Assembly (NCBI RefSeq): GCF_003264855.1
Contig: NZ_NFZS01000001.1
Span: 2,170,001-2,234,000, forward strand
Reading direction: 5' to 3'
Source of the DNA: Dyella jiangningensis
GTDB lineage: Bacteria; Pseudomonadota; Gammaproteobacteria; Xanthomonadales; Rhodanobacteraceae
DNA: 64,000 nucleotides
The notes below the pieces were generated by a model. The model was not told the DNA's origin. It searched no databases and saw only the letters and a list, made by a program, of their open reading frames with translations. The first letter of the stretch is position 1. Every line of letters starts with the position of its first letter. Shown here one piece after another: positions 1 through 8,180 of this stretch. Position numbers and translations under genes: made by a program.

Positions 1-41
1 ATCGCGCTGTCGGGGATGCGTACGCCGTGAATGCTGGGCAT
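1..41 (-). CDS. Start of a leftward gene, possibly an HD-domain hydrolase (partial)
   Basis: Only the first 13 codons lie in the window, read leftward from the ATG at 39-41 (MPSIHGVRIPDSA). The opening resembles the start of HD-domain phosphohydrolase-like proteins that I know from proteobacteria, but 13 residues cannot prove the family. It begins 15 bases after the stop of the carboxymuconolactone decarboxylase-like gene on the same strand, so it is probably the third gene of that operon. Confidence 0.4.
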   Translation of the reverse strand, partial: MPSIHGVRIPDSA

Positions 42-56
42 GGTTCTGTCCCTCGC

Positions 57-518
57 TCAGTGATCCGCACCGCGGGCCGCGGCCGGCGGATTGCGGAAGC
101 TGATGGCGAGCCGGTTGTAGGCATTCATCAGGCCGATGGCGATGGTCAGGTCGACCAGTTCCTTTTCGTTGAACACCTTGGTGGCCTGCTCGAAATCCTC
201 GTCCGGCACGCCGGTGTGCGCCACGTTCGTGACAGACTCGGCCCAGGCCAGGGCGGACCGTTCCCTGAGGTCGAACAGTGCGCCGGCTTCGCGCCACGCC
301 TGGAGCAACGCGAGCTTCTCGATGGCGACGCCTTTCTTCAGCAGGTCGCGCGTGTGCATGTCGAGGCAGTACGCGCAGCCGTTGATCTGGCTGATGCGCA
401 GGTAGACGAGATCGATCAGGCGGGGATCGAGACCGGATTTGGCGACATAGCCGTAGACATCGCCGAGCGCCTTGACGCCGGCGGGCGATACCTGGGCGTA
501 GTTGATGCGTTGAGACAT
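57..518 (-). CDS. Carboxymuconolactone decarboxylase / AhpD-family protein
   Basis: The 153-residue protein has the alkylhydroperoxidase-like (AhpD) core. The redox motif C-A-Y-C-L-D-M-H at about residues 48-55 gives the CxxC plus nearby His that these enzymes use for peroxide reduction, followed by helices rich in Ala and Leu. The length is normal for the family. The ATG at 518 lies 5 bases after the stop of the cupin gene, and another gene starts 15 bases downstream, so the three form a leftward operon. Family membership is well supported. The substrate is not: small proteins of this type are annotated both as peroxidases and as carboxymuconolactone decarboxylases. Confidence 0.9.
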   Translation of the reverse strand: MSQRINYAQVSPAGVKALGDVYGYVAKSGLDPRLIDLVYLRISQINGCAYCLDMHTRDLLKKGVAIEKLALLQAWREAGALFDLRERSALAWAESVTNVAHTGVPDEDFEQATKVFNEKELVDLTIAIGLMNAYNRLAISFRNPPAAARGADH

Positions 519-523
519 GGGGA

Positions 524-937
524 CTACTTCTGCGTGGTGGTCAAGGGGGCGTCGTTGGTATCCACGACGAATACGGCGAGCAGCTTGGCGGGTTCGGTCT
601 TGCTCGCGTTGCGGCTGACCCGATGACGGGCGCCGGGCTCCTCGTAGAACGACTGGCCCGCGGTGTAGACGCGTGCCGGCTGGTCATTCACCTGGCTCTC
701 GATCGCGCCCGAGACGACATAGGCATAGATGAAGGCCGACTTGGCGTGGCTGTGCGGAAGCGATGCGGCGCCCGGCGGATACGTCACCTCCACGGCGATG
801 ATGGATTTGCCGGGGATGTTGGTGATGGCGTGGGAGAAGTTCGGCGTGACCGTCTCGTCAGGTGCGTGCGCCTGTGCGGCGGCCATGAACATGAGTGCGG
901 TGGAGGCCAGCAGTGCTGAACGGAATCGCTTTTTCAT
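524..937 (-). CDS. Secreted cupin-domain protein
   Basis: This 137-residue protein starts at MKKRF. A longer reading frame runs upstream, but this start gives a clean signal peptide (about residues 1-24, ending AQAHA), which predicts export. The mature part is a single small cupin: the first motif includes PHSHAKSAF, with metal-binding His residues, and the second includes EEPGARHRVS. Such one-domain cupins bind a metal and often act as dioxygenases or isomerases, but nothing here identifies the substrate. It is the first gene of the leftward operon with the AhpD-like gene and diverges from the MocR regulator at 1031, which is the obvious candidate controller. Confidence 0.85.
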   Translation of the reverse strand: MKKRFRSALLASTALMFMAAAQAHAPDETVTPNFSHAITNIPGKSIIAVEVTYPPGAASLPHSHAKSAFIYAYVVSGAIESQVNDQPARVYTAGQSFYEEPGARHRVSRNASKTEPAKLLAVFVVDTNDAPLTTTQK

Positions 938-989
938 GAGTGGCGTAGGGAGTTGGGTTGGAGCTATCCTGCGACGCCACAGGTGCAAT

Positions 990-1015
990 GAAAAGAACCA
1001 AGAATTGAACTTTTC
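990..1015. promoter_or_regulatory. Candidate operator between cupin operon and MocR gene
   Basis: The 93-bp divergent intergenic region contains an inverted repeat, GAAAAG (990-995) and CTTTTC (1010-1015), separated by 14 bp. MocR-type regulators commonly control a divergent neighbour, so this is a plausible binding site. The repeat is short and could be chance. Confidence 0.3.
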
Positions 1016-1030
1016 GATGTACCATGATGC

Positions 1031-2434
1031 ATGGGGTCAGCACTGCACATCCGGATCGACCGCTCGGCCAAAACCACCTTGGCCGAACAGATCCGCCAGG
1101 GTGTCATCGCGGCGATCAGCAGCGGCGCCCTCGGCCTCGGAGCCAGGTTGCCGTCGTGGATCACCCTTGCTGCGCAGCTGGGCGTGTCGCGGGGGACGGT
1201 CAAGTCCGCCTATGAGCGATTGATCGACGAGCAGGTCATCGTCTCGTCGCGCGCGGGCGGCACCCGCGTGGCGAGCCATCCTCCTGTCGGTCGGATGGTC
1301 GCGCCGGAAGCAGCGCATTCGGCACCTGCGCCGCATCAGCGCCGACTCGCCGTTCCCGCCATTTTCCAGATGGGCGTACCCGCCCCGGACAGCCTTCCCA
1401 AGCCCCTCCTGGCCCGCTTGCGCGCACATGCCGCGCGCATGGAAGTGGAGGCGCCTGCCGTCTATCCCGATCCAGGCGGCGAGCTTGAATTCAGGCGTGA
1501 AATCGCGGCGCACATCGCGTTGGCGCGCGGCCTTGCATGCAGTCCATCGCAGGTATTCATCACTGCCGGTTTCGCTGGTGCGCTTGGCCTGACGCTGAGT
1601 GTGCTGGGCCTGGAGGGTCGCGAGGCGTGGGTGGAAAATCCGGGGTTCTTCCAGAGCCGCAGGGCACTCGAATTCGCACGGCTAGTGCCTGTCGCCGTTC
1701 CCGTGGATGACGATGGTCTGGACGTCCGTTGCGGAATGCGGACATCGCCCGGCGCGGCCCTCGCATTGGTGACGCCCGGCCAGCAGGCGCCACTCGGTGG
1801 AACGCTGTCGCTGGAGCGGCGGCTGGAGCTGATTGCATGGGCTGCGCGCACGGGTGCATGGATCATCGAGGACGACTATCTCGGCGAACTCCAGCTCAAC
1901 CGGCGGGCAGCGCCGGCGCTGGCATCACTCGACAGTGGCGGGCGCGTGATCCACATCGGATCGTTCAGCAAGACAGTGAGCCCCGCGCTCAGGCTCGGCT
2001 TCGTCGTGGTGCCACCTGCATTAGCGCCGCGGTTTGCGGAAGCGGCGCTGTACTTTGGCTCCGCACCGGGCCCCGCCGTACAACACGCGACGGCGCAGTT
2101 CATGCGCGAAGGCCACTACATGAGGCACCTGCGCAGGTTGAAGCGAACCTATGCCGCGCGAGGCGAAGCGCTGAAGGCCACCTGGGAGCGCCTGGGATAC
2201 CGTGTGCATATCGGCGGCCTCGCGGCCGTCGTGCGTTTGCCCGGCGGCGTGTCCGACATCGATGTCACGCGAAGCGCGCTCGACCTCGGCATGGCGCCGT
2301 CGCCACTCTCATCCTGGTTCGCCCCGGGCACGCAGGCCGAATCGGGATTGTTGCTGGGTATCGCCACGGTAAGCGAGCAACAGATTCCTGGCGCCTGCGA
2401 AAGGCTTCATTTGCTGATCAGCACGGGCCGATAA
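1031..2434 (+). CDS. MocR/PdxR-type transcriptional regulator (GntR HTH fused to aminotransferase fold)
   Basis: The 467-residue protein has a GntR-type winged helix at about residues 10-75 (ending GVSRGTVKSAYERL), then a class I/II aminotransferase-like domain to the C-terminus. The PLP-binding Lys is present in SFSKT (about residue 314), and the WIIEDDY motif upstream is typical of the fold. Length and architecture are standard for MocR regulators, which use PLP or an aminated ligand as effector. It is transcribed away from the cupin/AhpD operon and probably controls it. No pyridoxal synthesis gene is adjacent, so calling it PdxR would be unsafe. Confidence 0.92.
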   Translation: MGSALHIRIDRSAKTTLAEQIRQGVIAAISSGALGLGARLPSWITLAAQLGVSRGTVKSAYERLIDEQVIVSSRAGGTRVASHPPVGRMVAPEAAHSAPAPHQRRLAVPAIFQMGVPAPDSLPKPLLARLRAHAARMEVEAPAVYPDPGGELEFRREIAAHIALARGLACSPSQVFITAGFAGALGLTLSVLGLEGREAWVENPGFFQSRRALEFARLVPVAVPVDDDGLDVRCGMRTSPGAALALVTPGQQAPLGGTLSLERRLELIAWAARTGAWIIEDDYLGELQLNRRAAPALASLDSGGRVIHIGSFSKTVSPALRLGFVVVPPALAPRFAEAALYFGSAPGPAVQHATAQFMREGHYMRHLRRLKRTYAARGEALKATWERLGYRVHIGGLAAVVRLPGGVSDIDVTRSALDLGMAPSPLSSWFAPGTQAESGLLLGIATVSEQQIPGACERLHLLISTGR

Positions 2435-2507
2435 GCGTCGAGTGAGATGGCTGTGCTGGTTCTGGGTCGTTCCAGAAACGGAAGCTAAATGGACGTCCAG
2501 AACCCTC

Positions 2508-2535
2508 TTGCCAAGTTTCGCAGGCTGATTATCTT
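2508..2535 (+). promoter_or_regulatory. Candidate promoter of the small heat-shock gene
   Basis: TTGCCA (2508-2513) and TATCTT (2530-2535) are spaced 16 bp apart, a fair sigma-70-like pair. It lies immediately upstream of the structured leader. A sigma-32 promoter would be expected for this gene class; the CTTGCCAAG stretch partly resembles a sigma-32 -35 element, but no clear CCCCAT-type -10 was found. Confidence 0.35.
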
Positions 2536-2541
2536 TTCGCA

Positions 2542-2629
2542 CCGCCGATCGCCTCGGGATCGGCGGACACCGCGCCGGTCGGCGCGGCAGCAGTCCTCAC
2601 TCCCATGTTGCTTCCAAGAGGATATGGCA
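2542..2629 (+). promoter_or_regulatory. Candidate ROSE-type RNA thermometer in the ibpA-like leader
   Basis: The leader folds into consecutive hairpins. The first has a perfect 9-bp stem (2542-2550 with 2558-2566) and the second a 7-bp stem CCGCGCC/GGCGCGG (2570-2576 with 2581-2587). A final element carries TTGCT shortly before the Shine-Dalgarno AGAGG. A short U(U/C)GCU sequence opposing the SD, after one or more upstream hairpins, is the hallmark of ROSE thermometers in front of small heat-shock genes. Melting at high temperature would free the SD. The call rests on motif and position only. Confidence 0.6.
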
Positions 2630-3097
2630 ATGCGTACTGTGCTCGATTTTTCGCCTCTTCATCGTTCCAGCATCGGTTTCGACCGCGTTTTTGACCTGCT
2701 CGAAACTGCCGCGCGTGCTCCGCAGCAGGACAACTGGCCTCCGTTTGACTCCATCAAAATCAGTGAAGATCAGTACCGCATCACGATGGCCCTCGCCGGA
2801 TTCTCTCGTGACGATCTGAAGATCGAAATCCAGAATAACTTCCTCACCGTCAGCGGTGAACGGAAAGCCGACCATATCGGCGAAGTGCTCCACAGGGGCA
2901 TCGCGAATCGCCCATTCACGCGGCGATTCGAGCTCGCCGAACACATGCAGGTTGCCGGCGCGGAATTGCGCGATGGCCTGCTGACCATCGATCTCAAGCG
3001 CGAGTTGCCCGAAGCGCTGAAGCCCAGGGTCATTCCGATTGGCGGCGCGGAAAAGCTGGGCTCCGAACGTCGACTGTTGCAGGGCCAGGCAGCCTGA
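2630..3097 (+). CDS. ibpA: Small heat-shock protein, IbpA/Hsp20 family
   Basis: The 155-residue protein begins MRTVLDFSPLHRSSIGFD, closely following the IbpA opening (SPL-R-S-GFDR-F). It contains an alpha-crystallin domain from about residue 35 (ITMALAGFSRDDLKIEI, then LTVSGE) and a C-terminal tail. The function is ATP-independent holding of aggregating proteins during heat stress. The start at 2630 was chosen over the ATG at 2624 because AGAGG at 2617-2621 is correctly spaced only from 2630, and because the homologous N-terminus begins there. Regulation is probably by the leader thermometer. An intrinsic terminator follows, so it is monocistronic. Confidence 0.92.
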   Translation: MRTVLDFSPLHRSSIGFDRVFDLLETAARAPQQDNWPPFDSIKISEDQYRITMALAGFSRDDLKIEIQNNFLTVSGERKADHIGEVLHRGIANRPFTRRFELAEHMQVAGAELRDGLLTIDLKRELPEALKPRVIPIGGAEKLGSERRLLQGQAA

Positions 3098-3140
3098 CGC
3101 CTGTCATCTATCGGGTCCTCATTCGCAAGTAGTTTCCTTT

Positions 3141-3169
3141 GGCGGCAGCGTCGAGCTGCCGCCCTTTTT
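3141..3169 (+). terminator. Rho-independent terminator after the ibpA-like gene
   Basis: A 9-bp GC-rich stem (GGCGGCAGC paired with GCTGCCGCC, 5-base loop) is followed directly by CTTTTT. It lies 44 bases after the stop codon. Confidence 0.9.
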
Positions 3170-3314
3170 CGGGCCCGGCATGTGGGCTCCGGCGCGTGAC
3201 TCTCCGTTTTCCGTATGAGAACTTTGACCGGACGGCGCGGTCTTCTGGCTGCAACTGACTGCACGTCAGCGATCAGTCTGGGCGGATGGAAGTGTCCATG
3301 TCGAGGAGAGGGGG

Positions 3315-4005
3315 ATGGAACCCGAATACGCTCGCCTTTCCGTCCGCCGGGTCCTGGCGCTGGCCGTGGCGATGGGAAGCCATGGCGTCGTGCTGATAGC
3401 GCTGCTCATGCCCGCTGCGCCTGACGAGAGGCCGAGGGCAGTGGCGCAAGTACGCGACGCGCAGATCAAGGTGCGATGGATTCCGTCACGGCAGCCCACT
3501 GCTCCGGCATCAGCGCCGGTGGTCGTGCCATGGGTCGAACCCACTGCAGGTGGTGGCACAAAGTCGCCGCCACCGCGCGCCACCAAGCCAGCGGCGGCAC
3601 GGCCCGCGCCGGTCGACGCTACGCGCGATACGTCACCCCCTCATGCTGCCGAACATGCTGGCCCTGCCGGGGCGGACCAGCGCAGTCCCGGGTTCGGTAG
3701 CCGATGCCGGATTCCGCGATCGCGTGCACGATGCCCAACACTCGCGGGACGTCCATGGCATACCCGGGTCAGACCATCGCATCGTTCGCGGCATCACGCT
3801 GATCGACCCACGGAAACAGGGCATAGGTTCGGTGATGCGCAACGTGCAACGCCTGTTTGGCGTGACCCAGCGTGCATGCATGGATGTCGACGCCCTGCAA
3901 CAGCTTTCACCGGAGGAGCTGATCGCACGCCACCTGACACAGGAAGACCTCGACAAGCAGGCCGAGAAATATCAGTGCAACGAACCGCTGGGGCAGCATT
4001 TCTAG
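3315..4005 (+). pseudogene. Protein with TonB-like N-terminal membrane segment, interrupted by a 1-base frameshift
   Basis: A well-spaced GAGGAG precedes the ATG at 3315. The first frame encodes an N-terminal membrane anchor (VLALAVAMGSHGVVLIALLM) and a Pro/Ala-rich stretch, a layout like TonB-family or periplasm-spanning proteins. At a run of five C (3636-3640) the protein-like signal moves to the next frame, which continues LMLPNMLALPGR and ends ACMDVDALQQLSPEELIARH...QHF at 4005. Removing one C joins both halves into one protein of about 229 residues. This may be a real inactivation, a phase-variable homopolymer or a sequencing error. The specific function is unknown. Confidence 0.65.
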
Positions 4006-4186
4006 CCTTCCGCAAGAACTGCCGGCCGGGCGACGCCTTGGCGCACTGACTCACCGAGGCGCGGGTGCCTGGGGAGATCCGTGCGTCGGCCACGGCGCGC
4101 CAAGGCATCGGTTGTCGATTTCCGAAACCCCGATTCGTCGTTCCTATGCTGGGCTCATAGGGCCGAAACGAAGAAGGATGGCGAAC

Positions 4187-4831
4187 ATGATTACCGTCTT
4201 TGGTGAGGGAAGGGGTTTCAGGGTCGTCTGGTTGCTGGAAGAGATGGGCCTCGCCTACCGATTGAGGCCGGTGGACCTGTTGGCGGGCGTCGACAAAGAC
4301 ACGGAGTTCCTGGCCATCAACCCGGCCGGTTTCATCCCGGCGATCCAGGATGGGGATGTCACCATGGTCGAGTCCATCGCGATCATGGAATACCTGATGG
4401 CTCGGTACGGGCCGACATCGCTCGCGCCCGATCCAGGCGATGCTGCCTTTCCCGCTTACCAGCAGTTCCTGCACCTCGGCGAAGCCGGTCTCGCGGCCTC
4501 GATCTACTTTGTCGTCGGTGCACGCCATTTCGCCCCCGAGTCCGAACGAAACAACTGGAGTGCCGGCCAGGCATTGAGCGTTTTCGAGAGCCGGCTGATG
4601 TTGGTGACGCGGCAACTCACGCGCTCACCCCACGTCGCCGGCGACACGTTCACGGCTGCCGACATTTCGGTGACCTACGCGCTGGAGCTGGCTCAGGTAA
4701 GTGGTGGCGTCACCTTCGGCGATGTCGAGCGTTCTTATATGGCCCGCATGCGCCAACGCGAAGGCTACAAGCGCGCGATGGAAACCTGCCACACCAGGAA
4801 GGCATGGCTCGCCAAGGCGGGCATTCAATGA
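4187..4831 (+). CDS. Glutathione S-transferase family protein
   Basis: The 214-residue protein has the GST layout: a thioredoxin-like N-terminal domain (MITVFGEGRGFRVVWLLEEM, then NPAGFIPAIQDGD with the cis-Pro region and VESIAIMEYL) and a helical C-terminal domain. It should conjugate or reduce substrates with glutathione in the cytoplasm; the substrate is unknown. The ATG at 4187 is preferred to 4178 because AAGAAGG lies 9 bases before it. The gene stands alone, followed by about 250 bases without a gene. Confidence 0.88.
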   Translation: MITVFGEGRGFRVVWLLEEMGLAYRLRPVDLLAGVDKDTEFLAINPAGFIPAIQDGDVTMVESIAIMEYLMARYGPTSLAPDPGDAAFPAYQQFLHLGEAGLAASIYFVVGARHFAPESERNNWSAGQALSVFESRLMLVTRQLTRSPHVAGDTFTAADISVTYALELAQVSGGVTFGDVERSYMARMRQREGYKRAMETCHTRKAWLAKAGIQ

Positions 4832-5077
4832 TCCGTTCCCGGATCGCCTGCGGCCGCGCAGAGGAGGTGGCGTTGGCATGTGTGCAGCTCTTGTTGCGTG
4901 CAAGGAGGCAGTCTCTAGGAACTGCACAGCGAGAAGTTGCTGCGTGATTCTCCACTGATGCGCTGAAAAGCTGGCGGCACCTTATTGATAGCGATGCCGC
5001 GCGTTCAAGGGAAATCGAGATCTGCTTTGGGCCAAAAGGCGCACATGCCTTTAGCGCCTCATGGCAGACCGGCCAAT

Positions 5078-5911
5078 TCAACCATCAGTCGAGCGCGAGA
5101 CGGCCTCCCATTGATCGATCTCGGCGGTCAGGTCGCTCAGTTTCCGGCGCACGAGGCCAAGCGCGTCGCTCCCGAGCAACAGGTGGACGGGCGGCGAAGG
5201 GCTGTCGATCACATCGAGCATGGCCTGCGCGGCTTTTGCAGGATCGCCCAGCTGCCTTCCGCTTTTTTGTTCGCGGGCCGCACGGATGGGATCGAACAGC
5301 GCGTCGTAATCGGGGATGGAGCGAGGGGTCCTGGACATCGAGCGGCCCGCCCAGTCGGTGCGGAACGAGCCAGGGGCGACGGCGGTGACGGCGATGCCCA
5401 AGGGCGCTACTTCCTTGCCAAGCGTCTCCGAAATGCCTTCCAGGGCGAACTTGCTGCCGCAGTAGTAGGCAATGCCGGGCAGGGTGATGTAACCGCCCAT
5501 CGAGGTGATGTTGAGGATATGCCCGTGGCGCCGGCGACGCATGTACGGCAGTACGGCCTTCATCATGGCGACGGCGCCGAATACGTTCACGGCAAACTGT
5601 TGTTGCAGCTCGAGCAGCGGCGACTCTTCGAGCATGCCCTCGTGGCCGTATCCGGCGTTGTTGATCAGTACGTCTACCGGACCCACGGTTTCCTCGACGT
5701 CGGCAACCACACCGTCGATCACGTCGAACTGGGTGACGTCCAGCATGCGGCCTGTCGCGGCGCCCGGGGCAATGGCTTCGAAGTCGCGCAAGGCCTGCTC
5801 GCTACGCACGGTTCCTATCACGCGGCGCCCCCTTGTGAGGGCTTCTTGCGCCAGCGCTCGGCCAAACCCGCTGCTGACACCGGTAATGAGCAATGTTCTG
5901 GCTGTGCGCAT
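5078..5911 (-). CDS. Short-chain dehydrogenase/reductase (SDR) oxidoreductase
   Basis: The 277-residue protein has the SDR NAD(P)-binding motif TGVSSGFGRALA near the N-terminus, the NNAG motif (LINNAGYGHEG), an active-site Ser region (ILNITSMGG) and YCGSK carrying the catalytic Tyr and Lys. The start at 5911 has AGGAG 8 bases upstream. It is the classical single-domain SDR, probably reducing a carbonyl with NADPH; the substrate cannot be told. It diverges from the AraC-type regulator starting near 6002, which is likely to control it. Confidence 0.92.
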   Translation of the reverse strand: MRTARTLLITGVSSGFGRALAQEALTRGRRVIGTVRSEQALRDFEAIAPGAATGRMLDVTQFDVIDGVVADVEETVGPVDVLINNAGYGHEGMLEESPLLELQQQFAVNVFGAVAMMKAVLPYMRRRRHGHILNITSMGGYITLPGIAYYCGSKFALEGISETLGKEVAPLGIAVTAVAPGSFRTDWAGRSMSRTPRSIPDYDALFDPIRAAREQKSGRQLGDPAKAAQAMLDVIDSPSPPVHLLLGSDALGLVRRKLSDLTAEIDQWEAVSRSTDG

Positions 5912-6001
5912 GGTGACTGCTCCTGAAAGGCGGAGGGTGCACAATACGCGTCATCTATCCCAACATTGACTCCCATTCTCCTTGGTTTCTTGCCTATTTC
6001 T

Positions 6002-6973
6002 ATGAGCCGCGATCATCCAGGGAATGCGGGCGTGCAGCCGGCGACCAAAGCCATCCGGCGTATGACGGCCCTTGCCCGAGGACTGGCGCCTCACGAGGGA
6101 TACAACCTCACGGCCTTGCCTGGCGTGCGCATCCTGCGTTCGGATCGCGCCTTGTCACGAACGCCGGTGCTGTACGACCCCGGCATCGTGATCGTGTGCC
6201 AGGGGCGCAAGCGCGGCTATTTCGGCAAGCAGCTCTATCTCTACGATCAGCAGCACTACCTGGCGGTCGCCGTGCCTGTTCCCTTCACGATGGAATCGGA
6301 GGGGACGCCGGAACATCCATTGCTGGCCATCTATATGCATTTGGACTTCCAGATGGCCGCCGAGCTGATGATCGAGATCGATCGTCGAGGTGTATCGATC
6401 GGCAAGGAGGCACCGCAGAGCATGATGTCCAGCCCCATGGACAGCGCGCTTCAGGGTTCCGTCCTGCGCTTCCTGGAGGCAATGAGCGAGCCGTTGGATG
6501 CAGCGATTCTTGGGCCTGGCCTGCTGCGCGAAATCTATTTCCGCGTGCTCACCGGCGAGCAGGGGTCGGCCTTGCGTTCGGCCCTGGCAATGCGCGGCCA
6601 GTTCGGCAGGATAGGCAAGGCGCTCCGCCGCATCCATGATGCTTATGCCGAGCCCATCCATCTCGCCGAACTGGCAGGCGAAGCGGATATGAGCGTCCCC
6701 TCGTTCCATGCCCACTTCAGGGCTGTCACGCGAACCTCGCCAATGCAGTACCTGAAGTCGACGCGCCTGCATCAGGCGCGGCTGTTGATGGTGCGGCAGG
6801 GTATGACGGCAGAGGCTGCCGGCTACGCGGTGGGCTATGCCAGTGCGTCGCAATTCACGCGTGAGTTCAAGCGGCTCTTTGGGCTGCCGCCCGTGGCGGA
6901 AGTGAGGCGCATGAGGGAAAACTTCGCCGTCCCGCCTGAGCAGGCGGCGTCGAACTATGTCTCGTCCCATTGA
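6002..6973 (+). CDS. AraC-family transcriptional regulator
   Basis: This 323-residue protein has an N-terminal AraC_N effector-binding domain (about residues 45-195; note RSDRALSRTPVLYDPGIVIVC) and a C-terminal AraC double helix-turn-helix (about residues 210-305), ending in the signature AVGYASASQFTREFKRLFG. The start is uncertain: an ATG at 5966 is in frame, and neither has a strong ribosome site. The family regulates divergent oxidoreductase genes, which fits the adjacent SDR. The effector is unknown. Confidence 0.9.
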   Translation: MSRDHPGNAGVQPATKAIRRMTALARGLAPHEGYNLTALPGVRILRSDRALSRTPVLYDPGIVIVCQGRKRGYFGKQLYLYDQQHYLAVAVPVPFTMESEGTPEHPLLAIYMHLDFQMAAELMIEIDRRGVSIGKEAPQSMMSSPMDSALQGSVLRFLEAMSEPLDAAILGPGLLREIYFRVLTGEQGSALRSALAMRGQFGRIGKALRRIHDAYAEPIHLAELAGEADMSVPSFHAHFRAVTRTSPMQYLKSTRLHQARLLMVRQGMTAEAAGYAVGYASASQFTREFKRLFGLPPVAEVRRMRENFAVPPEQAASNYVSSH

Positions 6974-7080
6974 TTGAGCGCGCTCCCGCGTGCTTGACGC
7001 TGGCGCCGTCCGGGGCCAAACATCGACGCAGATGGCGCCGAAGGGCGCTCGACATCACCACCAGCGGAGGGATGGGACGC

Positions 7081-7515
7081 ATGGCGCTCAAGCGGATGGA
7101 CAACATGGGAATCGTCGTCGAGGACCTCGACGCAACGATCGCTTTCTTTCTCGAACTCGGCCTCGATCTGGAAGGGCGGGCCACCATCGAAGGTGAGTGG
7201 GCCGGGCGTGTCACGGGGCTTGGGGATCAGTGCGTCGAGATTGCCATGATGCGCACGCCGGACGGACACGGCCGGCTCGAACTCTCCCGGTTTCTCGCAC
7301 CCGCTGTCGTCGCGGATCACCGGAATGCTCCGGTGAACGCTCTGGGCTATCTGCGCGTCATGTTCGCGGTGGACGACCTCGACGATACGTTGGAGCGCGT
7401 TCGCAAGCATGGCGCGCAGCTCGTGGGCGAGGTGGTCGATTACAAGGGCGTGTATCGGCTCTGCTATATCCGTGGTCCGGAAGGGCTTCTCATCGGCCTG
7501 GCAGAGGAACTCTGA
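7081..7515 (+). CDS. VOC-family (glyoxalase/bleomycin resistance fold) protein
   Basis: The 144-residue protein has two beta-alpha-beta-beta-beta modules of the vicinal oxygen chelate fold (MDNMGIVVEDLDATIAFF at the start; LGYLRVMFAVDDLDDTLERV in the second half; YIRGPEGLLIGLAEEL at the end). Such proteins bind a metal and isomerise, open or sequester small molecules. The ATG at 7081 is chosen because GGAGGG is 10 bases upstream; the ATG at 7072 would sit on the ribosome site. It follows the AraC gene by about 107 bases on the same strand. The substrate is unknown. Confidence 0.9.
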   Translation: MALKRMDNMGIVVEDLDATIAFFLELGLDLEGRATIEGEWAGRVTGLGDQCVEIAMMRTPDGHGRLELSRFLAPAVVADHRNAPVNALGYLRVMFAVDDLDDTLERVRKHGAQLVGEVVDYKGVYRLCYIRGPEGLLIGLAEEL

Positions 7516-7748
7516 TAAGGCCAACTCCAAAGCAGGGTGCGCTCAAGAGGCCGGTTCCATCATGACGGCAACCGGTCGATGGGAAGCGCTCTTCAGCGAA
7601 TCGATATCGCCGTTCTGGTCAGCGACGTAGCGTACATAGGGCGTTTGGCCGTCCGACGCAGACAGCGTGACTTCGCCGAGCTTGCAGCGATCATGTCCGT
7701 GACGGCATCGCGAACACGATCGAGGCCTAGGCTGTGGTCTGTTGGGTT
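7516..7748. other. Intergenic stretch, no confident gene
   Basis: A leftward reading frame ending near 7541 gives a protein-like tail (GEVTLSASDGQTPYVRYVA and onward) but has no recognisable start or ribosome site, so it may be the remnant of a decayed gene. No other structure was seen. Confidence 0.3.
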
Positions 7749-7982
7749 CTACTTCCTGTCGGCATCTCGCGGGGCACGACGCGCAGGGTCCTGCTGATTC
7801 TCGCTGTCGCCATCGTCGTCGCTGGTGCCGCCAGGCGCGCCCTGGTTCGCGACATGGTGAGAGGGTGTGCTGCCGTCGTCGGGCTTCTTGACGGCACGCG
7901 CCTTGTGCTCGGCGTCCTGATCTTTCATTTCGCGAGAAGCCGTCTTCGTGGGTGAACCGCTTCTATCGTCAGTACCGGTCAT
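7749..7982 (-). CDS. Small hydrophilic hypothetical protein
   Basis: A 77-residue, highly charged protein rich in Asp, Lys, Ser, Pro and Gly (MTGTDDRSGSPTKTASREM at the start, APRDADRK at the end), with no hydrophobic segment and probably disordered. The start is supported by GGAGAG seven bases upstream of the ATG at 7982. No family is recognised; small polar proteins like this in Xanthomonadales are often stress-related, but nothing here shows it. It diverges from the CadC-like gene at 8181. Confidence 0.55.
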   Translation of the reverse strand: MTGTDDRSGSPTKTASREMKDQDAEHKARAVKKPDDGSTPSHHVANQGAPGGTSDDDGDSENQQDPARRAPRDADRK

Positions 7983-8180
7983 GGTCGCTCTCCAAGGTGG
8001 CTGGCGCCATCGCCAGGCATCCCTATTGTCCGGCGTCGGCGCTAAGCAAACCGATAGCCTGGGTGAAGGAGCCGAAAAGCCGTCTGCCGATAACAGAATC
8101 CACACGCATGACCCACTGAGGGCTGCGACGGGTTTGATGTAAGCTGAACGGACCCCGGCGCGGCAACGGAGGTCGAGCAA

